This document shows positions 51,217 through 59,907 of a DNA stretch of 64,000 nt, one piece after another. The position numbers and the translations under genes are program-made. Position 1 is the stretch's first letter. Each line of letters starts with the position of its first letter. Below the pieces are notes generated by a model, which did not search any database, was not told the origin of the DNA, and was given only the letters and a program-made list of their open reading frames with translations. The DNA comes from Bradyrhizobium sp. 186 (GTDB lineage Bacteria; Pseudomonadota; Alphaproteobacteria; Rhizobiales; Xanthobacteraceae), in the NCBI RefSeq assembly GCF_023101685.1, contig NZ_CP082165.1, positions 186,001-250,000 on the forward strand. The letters are read 5' to 3'.

Positions 51217-52881
51217 TCAGCCTCGGGAGAAGTCCTGAAAGCGCAGATTGTTCGACGTGTAGTAGGTAAAGCCCTTCAGATTTGCTTTGCGAGCCAACGT
51301 ATATTTGGGATAGGCAATGAATCCCCAGGGCGCATCTTCCATCAGCGTCTTCTGGACTTGCTTGTACTTCTCCAGACGGATCGCATTGTCCAACGTCGCC
51401 AGCCCTTCGGTAATGAGAGCATCGACGTCGGTACTGACATAGTTGGAATAGTTTACGTAACTTTTCGAGTTGAAATAGAGATATGTGGAATAGCCCGGAT
51501 CCGGCGTCCACGGCGAATCCAGATAGAAAATCATCGGCTTGGCGCGCTTGGTGACGTTTTCGTAGAACACACCAGCGGGAAGTTTTTCGAGCGTCAGCTC
51601 GATGCCGATCTGGCGTAGCGATGTCTGGATCAGAAGTGCGATCGGCTCCTGGGTCGGATCGCCCGCATTGTAGGAAAGCGTCGTGCTGAGCCCCTTGCCG
51701 ACACCGGCTTTCTCGAGCAGCGCCTTGGCCTTGGCCAGATCGTAGTTGTAGGAGAAGAAGCTCTTGTCAGCCATCGGGTAGATGTAGGGCATCGGCGCCG
51801 TCTGGAGATCGGCATACCCGTAATAGATCGTGCGAATGATCTCATCGTGCGGAATTGCCAGGTTGACGGCCCGGCGCACATCGACATTGTCGAACGGCGT
51901 GATCTTGGCGTTGAGCTCCAGCCAGATCATGTAGGACGAGTTGACCGCATCGACCGCTACGGTCTTCTGGCTCTTCAGTGCTTCCATTTCGCGCGGCTGA
52001 AGGAACTGGGCGATGTCGACCGCGCCACCCTGCAGCAGGGAGAAGCGGCTCGCCGATTGCGGCACTTCGCGCATGATGACGCGCTTCATGGCCGGCTTGG
52101 TGTCCCAATAATCGTCGCGCGCCTCGAAGACGGCCTGCTGGCCTCGCACGAGCTGGGCCAGCTTGTAGGGTCCGAAGCCCGCGCTCTCGTTCTTGAGAAA
52201 GTTGACGGCCCACGGATCGGCCGAGCCGCCGACCGCGGCACATTTCGTTGCGTCGTAGATCGGGTTGGCAAGGTTGCATTGCTGCTTCAGCAGGAGCGGG
52301 TTGGGCTTGTCGAGATTGAATGAGAGCGCATAGTCGCCCTCGACCTTGATCTGGTCGGGCGAATTCAGGCCGAGCACGGCGGTCTGGAACAGGCCCTGTC
52401 CTTTCAGGTTGAACTTGCGGTCCCACGTCCATTTCACATCCTTGGATGTGAACAGATTTCCCCAGTTCGATTTGACGCCCTCGCGCAGCTTGAAGGTAGC
52501 ACGGCGACCGTCGGGCGAAACATCCCAGGCCTCGGCCAGACGGCCCTTGAGCGCCATGTTGTTGGGCTTGTCGGCATGAACCGACGTGTCCTCGCGCAAC
52601 ACGCCCGGCGCGTTGGGATCCTCGACCTTTTCGTAGGCAAGCATGTACTCGTAGAGAGCACCCAGCGCATCGATGGAGCCGACGCTGACGTCGAATTCGA
52701 TGTCGAGCCCTTGCGGCGTGGCTGGCGCGGCGATGACCAGGGTGTCGCCGGCGCCTTGCGCAAACGCCGCGCCCGTTCCCAGGGAGGCAGGCAACATCGC
52801 GGCGCCACCGGCTGACGCCACTGTCTGGAGGAATTGTCGACGGCTTGGTCCAAGTTTCACTCGAGTAAACAGGTCAGACAT
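51217..52881 (-). CDS. Peptide-type ABC substrate-binding protein with Tat signal
   Basis: This 554-residue SBP_bac_5 (DppA/OppA-like) protein starts at ATG 52881. The N-terminus holds a twin-arginine motif, SRRQFLQ, followed by a hydrophobic stretch and a likely cleavage near AFAQG, so it may be exported folded. The binding core shows LKGRLAEAWDVSPDGRRATF, FTSKDVKWTWDR and IALLIQTSLRQIGIELTLEK. The family binds peptides, nickel, opines, oligosaccharides and other solutes, so the ligand cannot be read off. It is the first gene of the long minus-strand operon, divergent from the asparaginase-like gene. Confidence 0.88.
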   Translation of the reverse strand: MSDLFTRVKLGPSRRQFLQTVASAGGAAMLPASLGTGAAFAQGAGDTLVIAAPATPQGLDIEFDVSVGSIDALGALYEYMLAYEKVEDPNAPGVLREDTSVHADKPNNMALKGRLAEAWDVSPDGRRATFKLREGVKSNWGNLFTSKDVKWTWDRKFNLKGQGLFQTAVLGLNSPDQIKVEGDYALSFNLDKPNPLLLKQQCNLANPIYDATKCAAVGGSADPWAVNFLKNESAGFGPYKLAQLVRGQQAVFEARDDYWDTKPAMKRVIMREVPQSASRFSLLQGGAVDIAQFLQPREMEALKSQKTVAVDAVNSSYMIWLELNAKITPFDNVDVRRAVNLAIPHDEIIRTIYYGYADLQTAPMPYIYPMADKSFFSYNYDLAKAKALLEKAGVGKGLSTTLSYNAGDPTQEPIALLIQTSLRQIGIELTLEKLPAGVFYENVTKRAKPMIFYLDSPWTPDPGYSTYLYFNSKSYVNYSNYVSTDVDALITEGLATLDNAIRLEKYKQVQKTLMEDAPWGFIAYPKYTLARKANLKGFTYYTSNNLRFQDFSRG

Positions 52882-52927
52882 TGACGATCCCCATGCACAT
52901 GGCGCTGTTGTTGATCTGCTTTCCATA

Positions 52928-53065
52928 CGGTCCGACCAAAATCGATCAATGCGATAAAACCACCATATTGGTCAGGCCGTCAATGGCAAAAAATGGGCGA
53001 GAGCCGCCTATATCTTAGGATAGCGAGGGTAAAAACAGGCTCTGGTTGATTTTTCGGTCAGACCA
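52928..53065. promoter_or_regulatory. Three GGTC-NN-CC operator-like sites in the divergent promoter region
   Basis: GGTCCGACCA (52929-52938), TGGTCAGGCC (52969-52978) and GGTCAGACCA (53056-53065) lie between the importer operon and the asparaginase-family gene. The first and third fit GGTCNGACC, the core of FadR-subfamily GntR operators. A GntR/FadR regulator is encoded in the same operon (45522-46289). The third site lies about 45 bases before the asparaginase start, where it could block transcription. Confidence 0.6.
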
Positions 53066-53109
53066 TAATAGTCAGGAGGCGAGCGCGAGAGAGACAGAGA
53101 CAAGGCCAG

Positions 53110-54090
53110 ATGCAGAAAATTTGCCTGATCACCACCGGCGGCACGATCGCGTCTCGGCGCGATGAGAAAACGGGACACGTCGTTGCGGCCGTCAGCGGCT
53201 CGGAACTACGCGCCACGCTGCACGACCCGCTGGCCGGCATCGAACTCAAGGTTGAGGAATTCTGCAATGTCGGCAGTTTCGCCTTCGATCTGCCTCTGGC
53301 TTTCGTTCTCGCCACTCGCATCAACGAAAGGCTGAACGAGCCCGATTGCGACGGTGTCGTCGTCACCCACGGCACCGACACGATGGAGGAGAGTGCCTAT
53401 ATGGCCGATCTTCTCGTCCGCTCAGACAAGCCTGTGGTTTTCACCGGTGCCCAGCGCGCTGCTGATCAGCCGGATACCGACGGTCCGCGCAACATCGCCG
53501 ATTCGGTGCGCCTTGCCGCCTCTCCTGCTGCACATGGGCTGGGGGCGATGATCTGTTTTGAACAGGAGTTTCACGCGGCCCGCGATGCGACGAAAACCCA
53601 TACTTCCCGGGTCGACACCTTCACGTCCGGCGAGCATGGCAAGTTGGGCGAGGTCGACGCCGGACAGGTTTTCGTGCATCGCAAACCGACCTTGCGCCGC
53701 AACTATGCGCCCTCCGCAATCGATGCGAATGTCGAACTCATAAAATTGGTGATCGGCTCAACCGATGGCTATATCCGCTACGCCGCCGACAATGGCAGCA
53801 ACGCGATCATCCTGGAAGGCTTCGGCATCGGCAATGCGACGCCTGCCGTCACCGAGGCCGCCGCCGAAATCATCAAGCGCGGCATTCCCATTATCATCAC
53901 GTCACGTTGCCCGAAAGGACGTGTCAAGCCGGTCTACGGCAATGGCGGCGGTAAGGATTTATTCGCGGCCGGCGCGATCTTCGCCGGCGATCTTTCTGGC
54001 CCCAAGGCCCGCGTCCTGGTCTCCGTTCTTCTTGGTCAAGGCTGGGGCATCGACCGAATGAGGACGGAGATAGAGTTTCTGGGCGGTTAG
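53110..54090 (+). CDS. L-asparaginase-family amidohydrolase
   Basis: This 326-residue cytoplasmic enzyme (no signal peptide) has the two family signatures. TTGGTIAS at 8-15 holds the nucleophile Thr12, and THGTDTMEE from 86 holds the second Thr-Asp of the catalytic set. The catalytic Lys region reads VFTGAQRAADQPDTDGPRNI, in which the common Lys after VLTGAM is not in its usual place, as in several asparaginase homologues. The reaction is hydrolysis of a side-chain amide to acid plus ammonia, and asparagine is the default guess. It starts at ATG 53110. The next gene, a cyclic-imidase-like hydrolase, suggests half-amides such as succinamate as an alternative substrate. Confidence 0.85.
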   Translation: MQKICLITTGGTIASRRDEKTGHVVAAVSGSELRATLHDPLAGIELKVEEFCNVGSFAFDLPLAFVLATRINERLNEPDCDGVVVTHGTDTMEESAYMADLLVRSDKPVVFTGAQRAADQPDTDGPRNIADSVRLAASPAAHGLGAMICFEQEFHAARDATKTHTSRVDTFTSGEHGKLGEVDAGQVFVHRKPTLRRNYAPSAIDANVELIKLVIGSTDGYIRYAADNGSNAIILEGFGIGNATPAVTEAAAEIIKRGIPIIITSRCPKGRVKPVYGNGGGKDLFAAGAIFAGDLSGPKARVLVSVLLGQGWGIDRMRTEIEFLGG

Positions 54091-54202
54091 GGCCATTCTC
54101 AATCCATGATTGAAACTGAAAACCTCTTGCCGCTCAGATGACAGTGCTTGAAGTCACGCTTCTAGGTTGAACCACCACGACAGCAAAAACAGGAGAGTTG
54201 GA

Positions 54203-55108
54203 ATGGCCGAAAAGGAAATCATCTGCGCATTCGGAACGGATGTAGACTCCGTTGCGGGTTGGATCGGATCTTATGGTGGAGGTGATTCGCCGTCCGATAT
54301 CCAGCGCGGCGTCTTCGCCAGCGAGGTCGGCGTTCCCCGTCTGCTCCGGCTTTTCAAGAAGTATAGTCTCAAGACGACCTTCTTCATCCCCGGCCATTCC
54401 ATCGAAACCTTCCCGAACCAGTGCCGTCAAATCGTGGACGAGGGTCACGAGATTGGCGCGCATGGCTATACGCACGAGAACCCGGTGGCGATGACGCCCA
54501 CCCAGGAAGAGGCCGTGCTCGTCAAATCGGTCGAGGTCATCGAAAAGCTAAGTGGCAGGCGCCCGCGCGGCTATGTGGCGCCGTGGTGGGAAATGTCGTC
54601 CTCGACCGCAGCGCTTCTGCAGAAATACGGCTTCCAATATGATCACAGCCAAGGTTATCGGGACTTCCAGCCCTTCTACGCCCGTGTCGGCGACAAGTGG
54701 ACCGTGATCGATTACTCCAAGAAGGCCGAAGCGTGGATGAAACCGCTTGAGCACGGCAAGGAGATCGATCTGGTCGAGATCGGTGCCAACTGGTATGTCG
54801 ACGACCTGCCGCCAATGATGTTCATCAAAAAATCGCCCAATAGCCACGGCTTCGTGAATCCGCGCGATATCGAATCCCTCTGGCGCGATCAGTTCGACTG
54901 GGTCTATCGTGAGATGGATTATGCGACGTTCTGCCTCACGATCCATCCGGACGTTAGCGGCCGCCCGCAGGTTATTCTGATGCTCGAACGCCTGATCGAA
55001 TACATCAACGGGCACAAGGGCGTTCGCTGGGCGACCTTCGAGGAAATCGCCGGCGACTTCCGCAAGCGCTATCCGTTCGAAGGCAAGACGAGGCCGCCGG
55101 TTATCTGA
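54203..55108 (+). CDS. Polysaccharide deacetylase-family hydrolase (PgdA / cyclic imidase-like)
   Basis: This 301-residue NodB-fold protein starts at ATG 54203 after AGGAGAG. The metal-binding triad is visible as Asp13/Asp15 in GTDVDS and the HGYTH pair His87 and His91. [29 protein letters not shown] and [15 protein letters not shown] closely follow the Helicobacter PgdA (HP0310)-like group, which also includes cyclic imide hydrolases and the allantoinase PuuE. There is no signal peptide, so a cytoplasmic imidase role is more likely than cell-wall deacetylation. It lies between an asparaginase-type amidase and a metal-chaperone GTPase. Confidence 0.82.
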   Translation: MAEKEIICAFGTDVDSVAGWIGSYGGGDSPSDIQRGVFASEVGVPRLLRLFKKYSLKTTFFIPGHSIETFPNQCRQIVDEGHEIGAHGYTHENPVAMTPTQEEAVLVKSVEVIEKLSGRRPRGYVAPWWEMSSSTAALLQKYGFQYDHSQGYRDFQPFYARVGDKWTVIDYSKKAEAWMKPLEHGKEIDLVEIGANWYVDDLPPMMFIKKSPNSHGFVNPRDIESLWRDQFDWVYREMDYATFCLTIHPDVSGRPQVILMLERLIEYINGHKGVRWATFEEIAGDFRKRYPFEGKTRPPVI

Positions 55109-55158
55109 TCGGTCGATAGAACAGGGCCTTGGCAAACGGGATCTTGGGAGACGGGATC

Positions 55159-55476
55159 ATGTGCGCAAATTGCGGTTTTCCCGCTGCACCGGGGCACTGG
55201 ACAGAAGCGGGCGCGGCTACCGCGCCCGACAGGCTGCGCGCCCGGTTTCGCCGCGCACAGGTCCTGCAGACGATATTGTCCGGCTATGGGCTGACGGCTC
55301 ACGATGACGGCGTAATACCTGGCATCACGGTCGCGACCAAGACCGGAAATCATGTGATGGCGGCCGATCTGGCGGAATTCTGGGCGGCGGCCGAACGCAT
55401 CGGCGGCAAGGTGGTCGATCCCCTCGATCCGCGCTTCACCTGCGCCGACGCCGAGGACGAGAACAGGTCCCGATAG
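55159..55476 (+). CDS. Small Cys-motif protein next to the COG0523 GTPase
   Basis: The product is 105 residues from ATG 55159, beginning MCANCGFPAAPGHWTEAG, where the CxxC could bind a metal. The rest (AQVLQTILSGYGLTAHDDGV, IPGITVATKTGNHVMAADLA, ERIGGKVVDPLDPRF) is a small alpha/beta domain. I have no firm family name. It ends directly against the GTPase start (TAG then ATG with no gap), so the two are co-translated and may act together in metal handling or in maturing the neighbouring hydrolase. Confidence 0.65.
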   Translation: MCANCGFPAAPGHWTEAGAATAPDRLRARFRRAQVLQTILSGYGLTAHDDGVIPGITVATKTGNHVMAADLAEFWAAAERIGGKVVDPLDPRFTCADAEDENRSR

Positions 55477-56442
55477 ATGGTTGGCTCACCGGATGGGCGC
55501 ATGAGGCTCACCATTCTTGGTGGGTTCCTGGGAGCCGGAAAGACCACGTGGCTTCGCCATCAGTTGCATCATGGACTGGCACAAAACGCGCTGGTGGTGG
55601 TCAATGAGGCCGCCGAGGTGCCGGTCGACAACGCGTTGCTTACCCGCTCTTCGCGCCTGATGGTGCTGGCCGGCGGCTGCGCCTGTTGCGAGGGTCGCGA
55701 GGCGTTCATATCGCTCTTGCGCGAAGTCTGTGATGCGCGCGTTTCCTCGGACGACCCTGCCAACAGGATCGATCGTATCGTGCTTGAAACAAGCGGTCTT
55801 GCCGATCCCGGCACGATTGTCGATGCCATCAAATGCGACCCGGTGCTGCTCCACCATATCGTGGTCAGCGAGATCGTGGTCTCCGTGGACGCGCTGCATG
55901 GGCTGGATCAATTGAGGCGCGAGCCGCTCGGGCGACGGCAGGTCGAGATCGCCGACAGGCTTGTCGTGACCAAGGTCGACGTCGCGAGCGAAGAGACGCT
56001 GCGGCCTTTGCTTGGCACGCTCAAGGCGCTCAATCCGGGCGCCGCCATTTCGGGTGCTGCCATGGGCAGCGGCACGAACCTTCCCGATTTCGAGCACGAG
56101 GCGGGCGCGTCCTTGCCCGACTTGTCGGGAGATGCTGCTGCTCCGATCACGGCAACCACGATCGACATCGACGAAACCATAGACTGGGCTGCCTTCAGCG
56201 TCTGGCTAAGCGCATTGCTGCATGCGCGAGGCGACGACATCATGCGCGTGAAGGGCGTCGTGCGAACCCCGGCCGGCCGACTGCTCCTCCAAAGCGTGCG
56301 CCATGTGGTGCAGTCGCCGGAAATCCTGCCCGAGAGTGGCGAGGCAATCGACGGCAAGGACAATGCCATCATCATCATCGGCAGGGGCTTCGACCCCAAG
56401 AGCCTGCTGCCATCCTTGCACTACTTCGCCGGACGATCTTAG
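55477..56442 (+). CDS. COG0523 (CobW/ZNG1-like) metal-chaperone GTPase
   Basis: This 321-residue G3E P-loop GTPase has the Walker A GGFLGAGKTT at 15-24, the metal-binding CxCC motif in GGCACC at 68-71, ETSGLADPG and the base-recognition TKVD near 166. The C-terminal CobW domain follows (MRVKGVVRTPAGRLLLQSVR). Such GTPases hand Zn, Co or other metals to client enzymes and are often encoded beside the client. Here the metal-dependent hydrolase at 54203 is the obvious candidate. The start is ATG 55477 immediately after the previous stop. A GTG or ATG further in would remove the start of strand 1. Confidence 0.85.
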   Translation: MVGSPDGRMRLTILGGFLGAGKTTWLRHQLHHGLAQNALVVVNEAAEVPVDNALLTRSSRLMVLAGGCACCEGREAFISLLREVCDARVSSDDPANRIDRIVLETSGLADPGTIVDAIKCDPVLLHHIVVSEIVVSVDALHGLDQLRREPLGRRQVEIADRLVVTKVDVASEETLRPLLGTLKALNPGAAISGAAMGSGTNLPDFEHEAGASLPDLSGDAAAPITATTIDIDETIDWAAFSVWLSALLHARGDDIMRVKGVVRTPAGRLLLQSVRHVVQSPEILPESGEAIDGKDNAIIIIGRGFDPKSLLPSLHYFAGRS

Positions 56443-56457
56443 GGGCGATGCTGTTGG

Positions 56458-56885
56458 TTGATGAGAGATGTTTGTAGCCTGATTTGGTTGGCGCTGATCG
56501 GATTGTTCCGATCGCAAGCGTCGCTGCAAGCAGAGATCTTGACGCTTCGTCGTCAACTCAACGTGCTGCGACGTAAATCGCCGCAGCGACTAACCTTCAC
56601 CAGCATCGACCGTCTGGTATTCGCCGGGTTGTATCGGCTGGCACCTGGCGTTCTGGACGCTCTGAACATCGTGAGGCCGGAGACCGTGAGGATCCGCTGG
56701 CATCGTGCCGGCTTCACAGCGTATGGGCGCTGGAAATCAAGACCGCGCCGTGGCCGTCCAACGATGCCACTTGAAATCCGTCAGCTCATTCGCGAGATGA
56801 GTGTCGCTAACCCATTATGGGGGGCACCACGGCTTCACGGCGAGCTTCTCAAGCTCGGCATCGATGTCGGACAAACCACCGCGCG
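56458..56885 (+). pseudogene. Integrase-core transposase, N-terminal fragment
   Basis: The reading begins MRDVCSLIWLALIGLFRSQA and continues LQAEILTLRRQLNVLRRKSP, ETVRIRWHRAGFTAYGRWKS and [20 protein letters not shown]. This is the N-terminal half of rve-type transposases (IS3/IS481-like). After GIDVGQTT (about 56880) the similarity stops and sequence of a gentisate dioxygenase remnant on the other strand begins. The DDE catalytic domain is absent, so the element is dead. Confidence 0.8.
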
Positions 56886-57231
56886 CTCTGTGTATGCCGA
56901 TGCGCAGGCGCGACCTCACCCGGCAGCACAAGCTGCACACCGGCATAGAGATCGGTGGTGATCTTCGATTGGCCGCGAAGCCCGGGATTTTCAAGTACAA
57001 GAACACGACGTTCGGCTTCCTTTGCCGTAATCAAAGTCCCCGCCTCTAGCATCGCAGAGAGAATGTCGCTGAAGCGCCAGCTTGCCGGCTGGCACTGACT
57101 GCGCGGTTCCGGCGTGACGAGATCAGCAAGCGAAAGCCACAGCGGTGTCAGGTTCTGTCGGCTGATCCTGTCGTAGAAGGCCTGACGTTCCGGCGCGTCT
57201 ACCGTCGACTCCGCGATGGGAACGCCTGCAT
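56885..57231 (-). pseudogene. Gentisate 1,2-dioxygenase, N-terminal fragment
   Basis: On the minus strand an AAGGAG site precedes ATG 57231, but that frame closes after 10 codons. One base over, the sequence reads [51 protein letters not shown], then [14 protein letters not shown] and [17 protein letters not shown]. This is the start of a cupin ring-cleaving dioxygenase for gentisate or a close relative, up to the first His-x-His iron motif. It ends at the transposase junction near 56885. An early frameshift and the truncation both inactivate it. Confidence 0.75.
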
Positions 57232-57241
57232 GACGTCTCCT

Positions 57242-57481
57242 TCCATCAAATCATCCCTAACCATTCGCCGATCCAATCACGGCACTGCGGTTTCGTAGTT
57301 GAAGGCGAAGTCCGCCGGTGGCACCGGCCCCCAAACATAAAACGCGTCATCAGCGGAATTCTAGTGCGGCGCGAAGTCGTCCTGATGATCACATGCACGA
57401 TTGGGATTGACTGCTCCTTCCAGCTAACCGTGATGTCGGGGGCGTCCAAGGTGAAATCAGTGCGCCCGATCCAAGTCTGAA
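57242..57481. other. Decayed intergenic stretch, possible remnant on the minus strand
   Basis: The minus strand reads ADDAFYVWGPVPPADFAFNY followed by a stop, and DAPDITVSWKEQS in another frame, which suggests remains of a gene upstream of the dioxygenase. I cannot name it. Confidence 0.3.
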
Positions 57482-57933
57482 ACTCCGTCGAAGAGCTTTA
57501 TGAAGCGCGCATTTTGATCGAGCTTGATGCGATCAATGTCGCCTTTGAGCGACAAGCGATTATACCAGATCTATTGGACGAGCTTTCCCGGAACCTCGAC
57601 CAGCACGCTTTCCACCTCAAGCGGGATACGCTGAAGGACCTGACCACCGCGCTGAAGTTCGATCGGGAATTTCACCACCGCATCATTCTCGCCCGCGACA
57701 ATGCGGTGGTCAGCGCCTGGCATGAGCGCATCTTGGCGCAGACCCATACGGCTTATGTCTATCTCGCAAGCGATACCAGCCACGTCTTCGATGAGCATCG
57801 CGACATTCTCGACGCGCTGAAAGCCGGCTCCCCTGCGCAAGCAAGGGAGGCGCTGGAACGACATCTGATCCGCAGCCGCGAAAGCTTGCTGGCAAATGTC
57901 CGGCGCGCGCAGTGGAGCGAGCCAAGGCGTTAG
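57482..57933 (+). pseudogene. GntR-family regulator, FCD domain fragment without DNA-binding part
   Basis: The remnant begins VEELYEARILIELDAINVAF and continues FDREFHHRIILARDNAVVSA, then FDEHRDILDALKAGSPAQAR and ERHLIRSRESLLANVRRAQ. These are the Arg, His and Asp positions of an FCD ligand-binding domain. The winged helix that should precede it is missing, and no start or ribosome binding site is present. It lies between the gentisate dioxygenase fragment and an MFS transporter fragment, so the three may come from one former aromatic-acid gene cluster. Confidence 0.75.
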
Positions 57934-58115
57934 AAATCACCTCCGATCGTGCCCTGAATTCCGTCGAGCGGTGGCCGGGGTTCGCGATGGGTCGGGCATT
58001 CAATTCGCTCACCGGCACCGCTTCAAAGCACGCAATCAAGACTGGTTCCTCTCGCCAGGAACTGATGGCCAACCGCCAAAACACGCGGAGGCCATATAAA
58101 AAACGGGAGGATACG

Positions 58116-58765
58116 ATGAGCACGACAGGAGCACTTGCGGTTAACACAGAAGCGGAAGGCACTGTCTACCGAAAGATCTCGTGGAGAGTCATCCCGCTGC
58201 TGATCGTCTGCTTCATTGTCGCCTACTACGATCGAGTCAATATCAGCTTCGCTAAACTTCAGATGCAACAGGAGTTGAATTTCAGCGATACGGTCTACGG
58301 ACTAGGCGCCAGTCTGTTCTTTGTCGGCTACATCCTGTTCGAAGTCCCAAGTAATGTCATCTTGCACAGGATTGGGGCTCGAAAGTGGATCGCGCGGATC
58401 ATGGTGTCCTGGGGCATCGCTTCTGCCCTAATGATGTTCGTCAGTTCTCCCATTCAGTTTTATATCATGCGATTTCTCGTCGGTGTGATGGAGGCCGGCT
58501 TCCTCCCCGGGGTCGTGCTCTATTTCACCTCTTGGTTTCCAGCTCAGCGACGTGCTCGTGCAAATTCGTTGTTCATGCTGGCGATTTCCTTGTCAGGGGT
58601 CACGGGTGGGCCGCTCGCGGGCTGGATAATGACCGGTTTGGCCGGCCTCGGCGGCTGGGCGGGCTGGCAGTGGCTTTTCCTGATCGAGGGAATTCCAGCG
58701 GTCATTCTCGGCTTTGTGGTGTTCGTCTATCTCGATGACAAACCCGACAGGCCCGAAAAGTCCGG
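58116..58765 (+). pseudogene. MFS transporter (anion:cation symporter type), N-terminal half
   Basis: ATG 58116 follows GGGAGG and opens an MFS protein of the phthalate/tartrate/glucarate symporter group: VYRKISWRVIPLLIVCFIVA, YYDRVNISFAKLQM, YGLGASLFFVGYILFEVPSN and RFLVGVMEAGFLPGVVLYFT. Six helices can be read up to FVVFVYLDDKPDR. Near 58765 homology stops, and the frame runs on only as antisense of the adjacent island genes. The other six helices are missing. The break probably marks one edge of the integrated element to the right. Confidence 0.82.
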
Positions 58766-58817
58766 CACGAAACCCTCCAACATCATTTCCTGCGGCATCT
58801 TGCTTTCCTCTCTTCGA

Positions 58818-59524
58818 CTACGGGCGGGGCTTCGTCGGCGTCACGGCGACGACCGACGGCATCAGTGGCGTGCGGCGACGGACGGCGACCAGATCCGAGA
58901 ACCGCTTCCAATCGACCGCGTCCTCGAACGACATGCGGACGTCGCCGCCGGCCGTCATGTCCGCGTACAGCCGCTCGTCGGTCTCGGGATCGACGAAGCC
59001 GGCGATCAGGTCGCAGAGTTCGACCCGCCCCCAGCGTTCGATGGGTTCGGCGAGCCATTGCTCGACGGCGCCGTCGGGATTTGGAACGACGCCGTCGTAG
59101 GGCGCGAACCGATCGCGGATCGAATTGACGAGCCGCTGGTGCCCCTCCTCCGCGCTACGCGCGAGCAGTTTGCGTGCGCTGTTCACCGGCATCGTCGCGA
59201 GGATGAAATCGGTGTTGCCGCCGCCGACCGCCGGAATGTAGAACTCCGAGAACGTCAGCCCAGCTCGAAGCCGAGCCACTTGGAAGTTTCTGCGTCGAAG
59301 CTGCGGCAGAAGCGCTCGGCGAGAGCCCTGAAGAACCGCGACGCATCGCTCGTCTCGCGCAGGATCGCGCTGAAGTCGGCGGCGTCCAGTCCGGCTTCGC
59401 CTTCCTCGCGGGCAAAGCGATCGGCGCACATCTCGCGGGAGAGCGGAAAAAGGTTGTCCCACATGGTGCCCTGGAAGCCGCCGAAGCCGGGCAGGAACGT
59501 CTCGATTCTCGAAAGCTCCGTCAT
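58818..59524 (-). pseudogene. Accessory protein of the integrated element, one-base frameshift
   Basis: ATG 59524 follows GGGAGG and encodes SRIETFLPGFGGFQGTMWDN, then RFFRALAERFCRSFDAETSK and WLGFELG before a stop near 59255. One base over, reading resumes LTFSEFYIPAVGGGNTDFIL and runs to 58818. Joining the frames gives about 235 residues. The FLPGFGGFQGTMWDN start resembles proteins of unknown function found on plasmids and integrative elements. I see no catalytic motif. It could be a pseudogene or a sequencing error in a GC-rich run (GGGCTGACG). Confidence 0.5.
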
Positions 59525-59525
59525 G

Positions 59526-59896
59526 TCACGCCCTCCCGCCGGCATATCGACGCACAAAATCCTCGTCGGTCACGACGTGCCCCTTCCAGAGCTCGCAAGG
59601 ATGCTGCTGCAGGACCTGCTCGAAGACCTCCATTGCCCGATCCGCGTCGACTCCGGGACTGTCCGAGCGGCGCACGACCGTGTCCGTCGCGCACTCGAAG
59701 GAGCGGCCGTCGACGGGGCGCCGCCCGATCGCGAAGTGACGGAAAGGGCCGACGTCGCTGTGGACGACGGTGGCCCTGCCCCTGTCGCCGTGCTCCAGTG
59801 CCAGGACCAGCGCGCGCGGCAGCGCGCCCCCTGCGCGACGATCTCGTCGGCGCCGTCGCCGTTCTCTATGAACATCGTGTAGGTGATTTTGGACAT
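59526..59896 (-). pseudogene. Small island protein, frameshifted in a G/C-rich run
   Basis: ATG 59896 follows AAGGAAG, 12 bases after the recombinase stop, and reads SKITYTMFIENGDGADEIVA. Near 59830, within a run of G and C, the frame shifts, and the other frame continues LPRALVLALEHGDRGRATVV, HSDVGPFRHFAIGRRP and DADRAMEVFEQVLQQHPCEL to the stop at 59526. Total length would be about 123 residues. I do not recognise it. It forms an operon with the recombinase and the gene that follows, which is also shifted by one base. Confidence 0.5.
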
Positions 59897-59907
59897 CGAT
59901 CTTCCTT

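Noticed and set aside
58765..59882. Extension of the MFS frame to a 656-codon protein
   Set aside because: After the sixth helix the frame only reads the opposite strand of island genes, so the extra residues are not a real domain.
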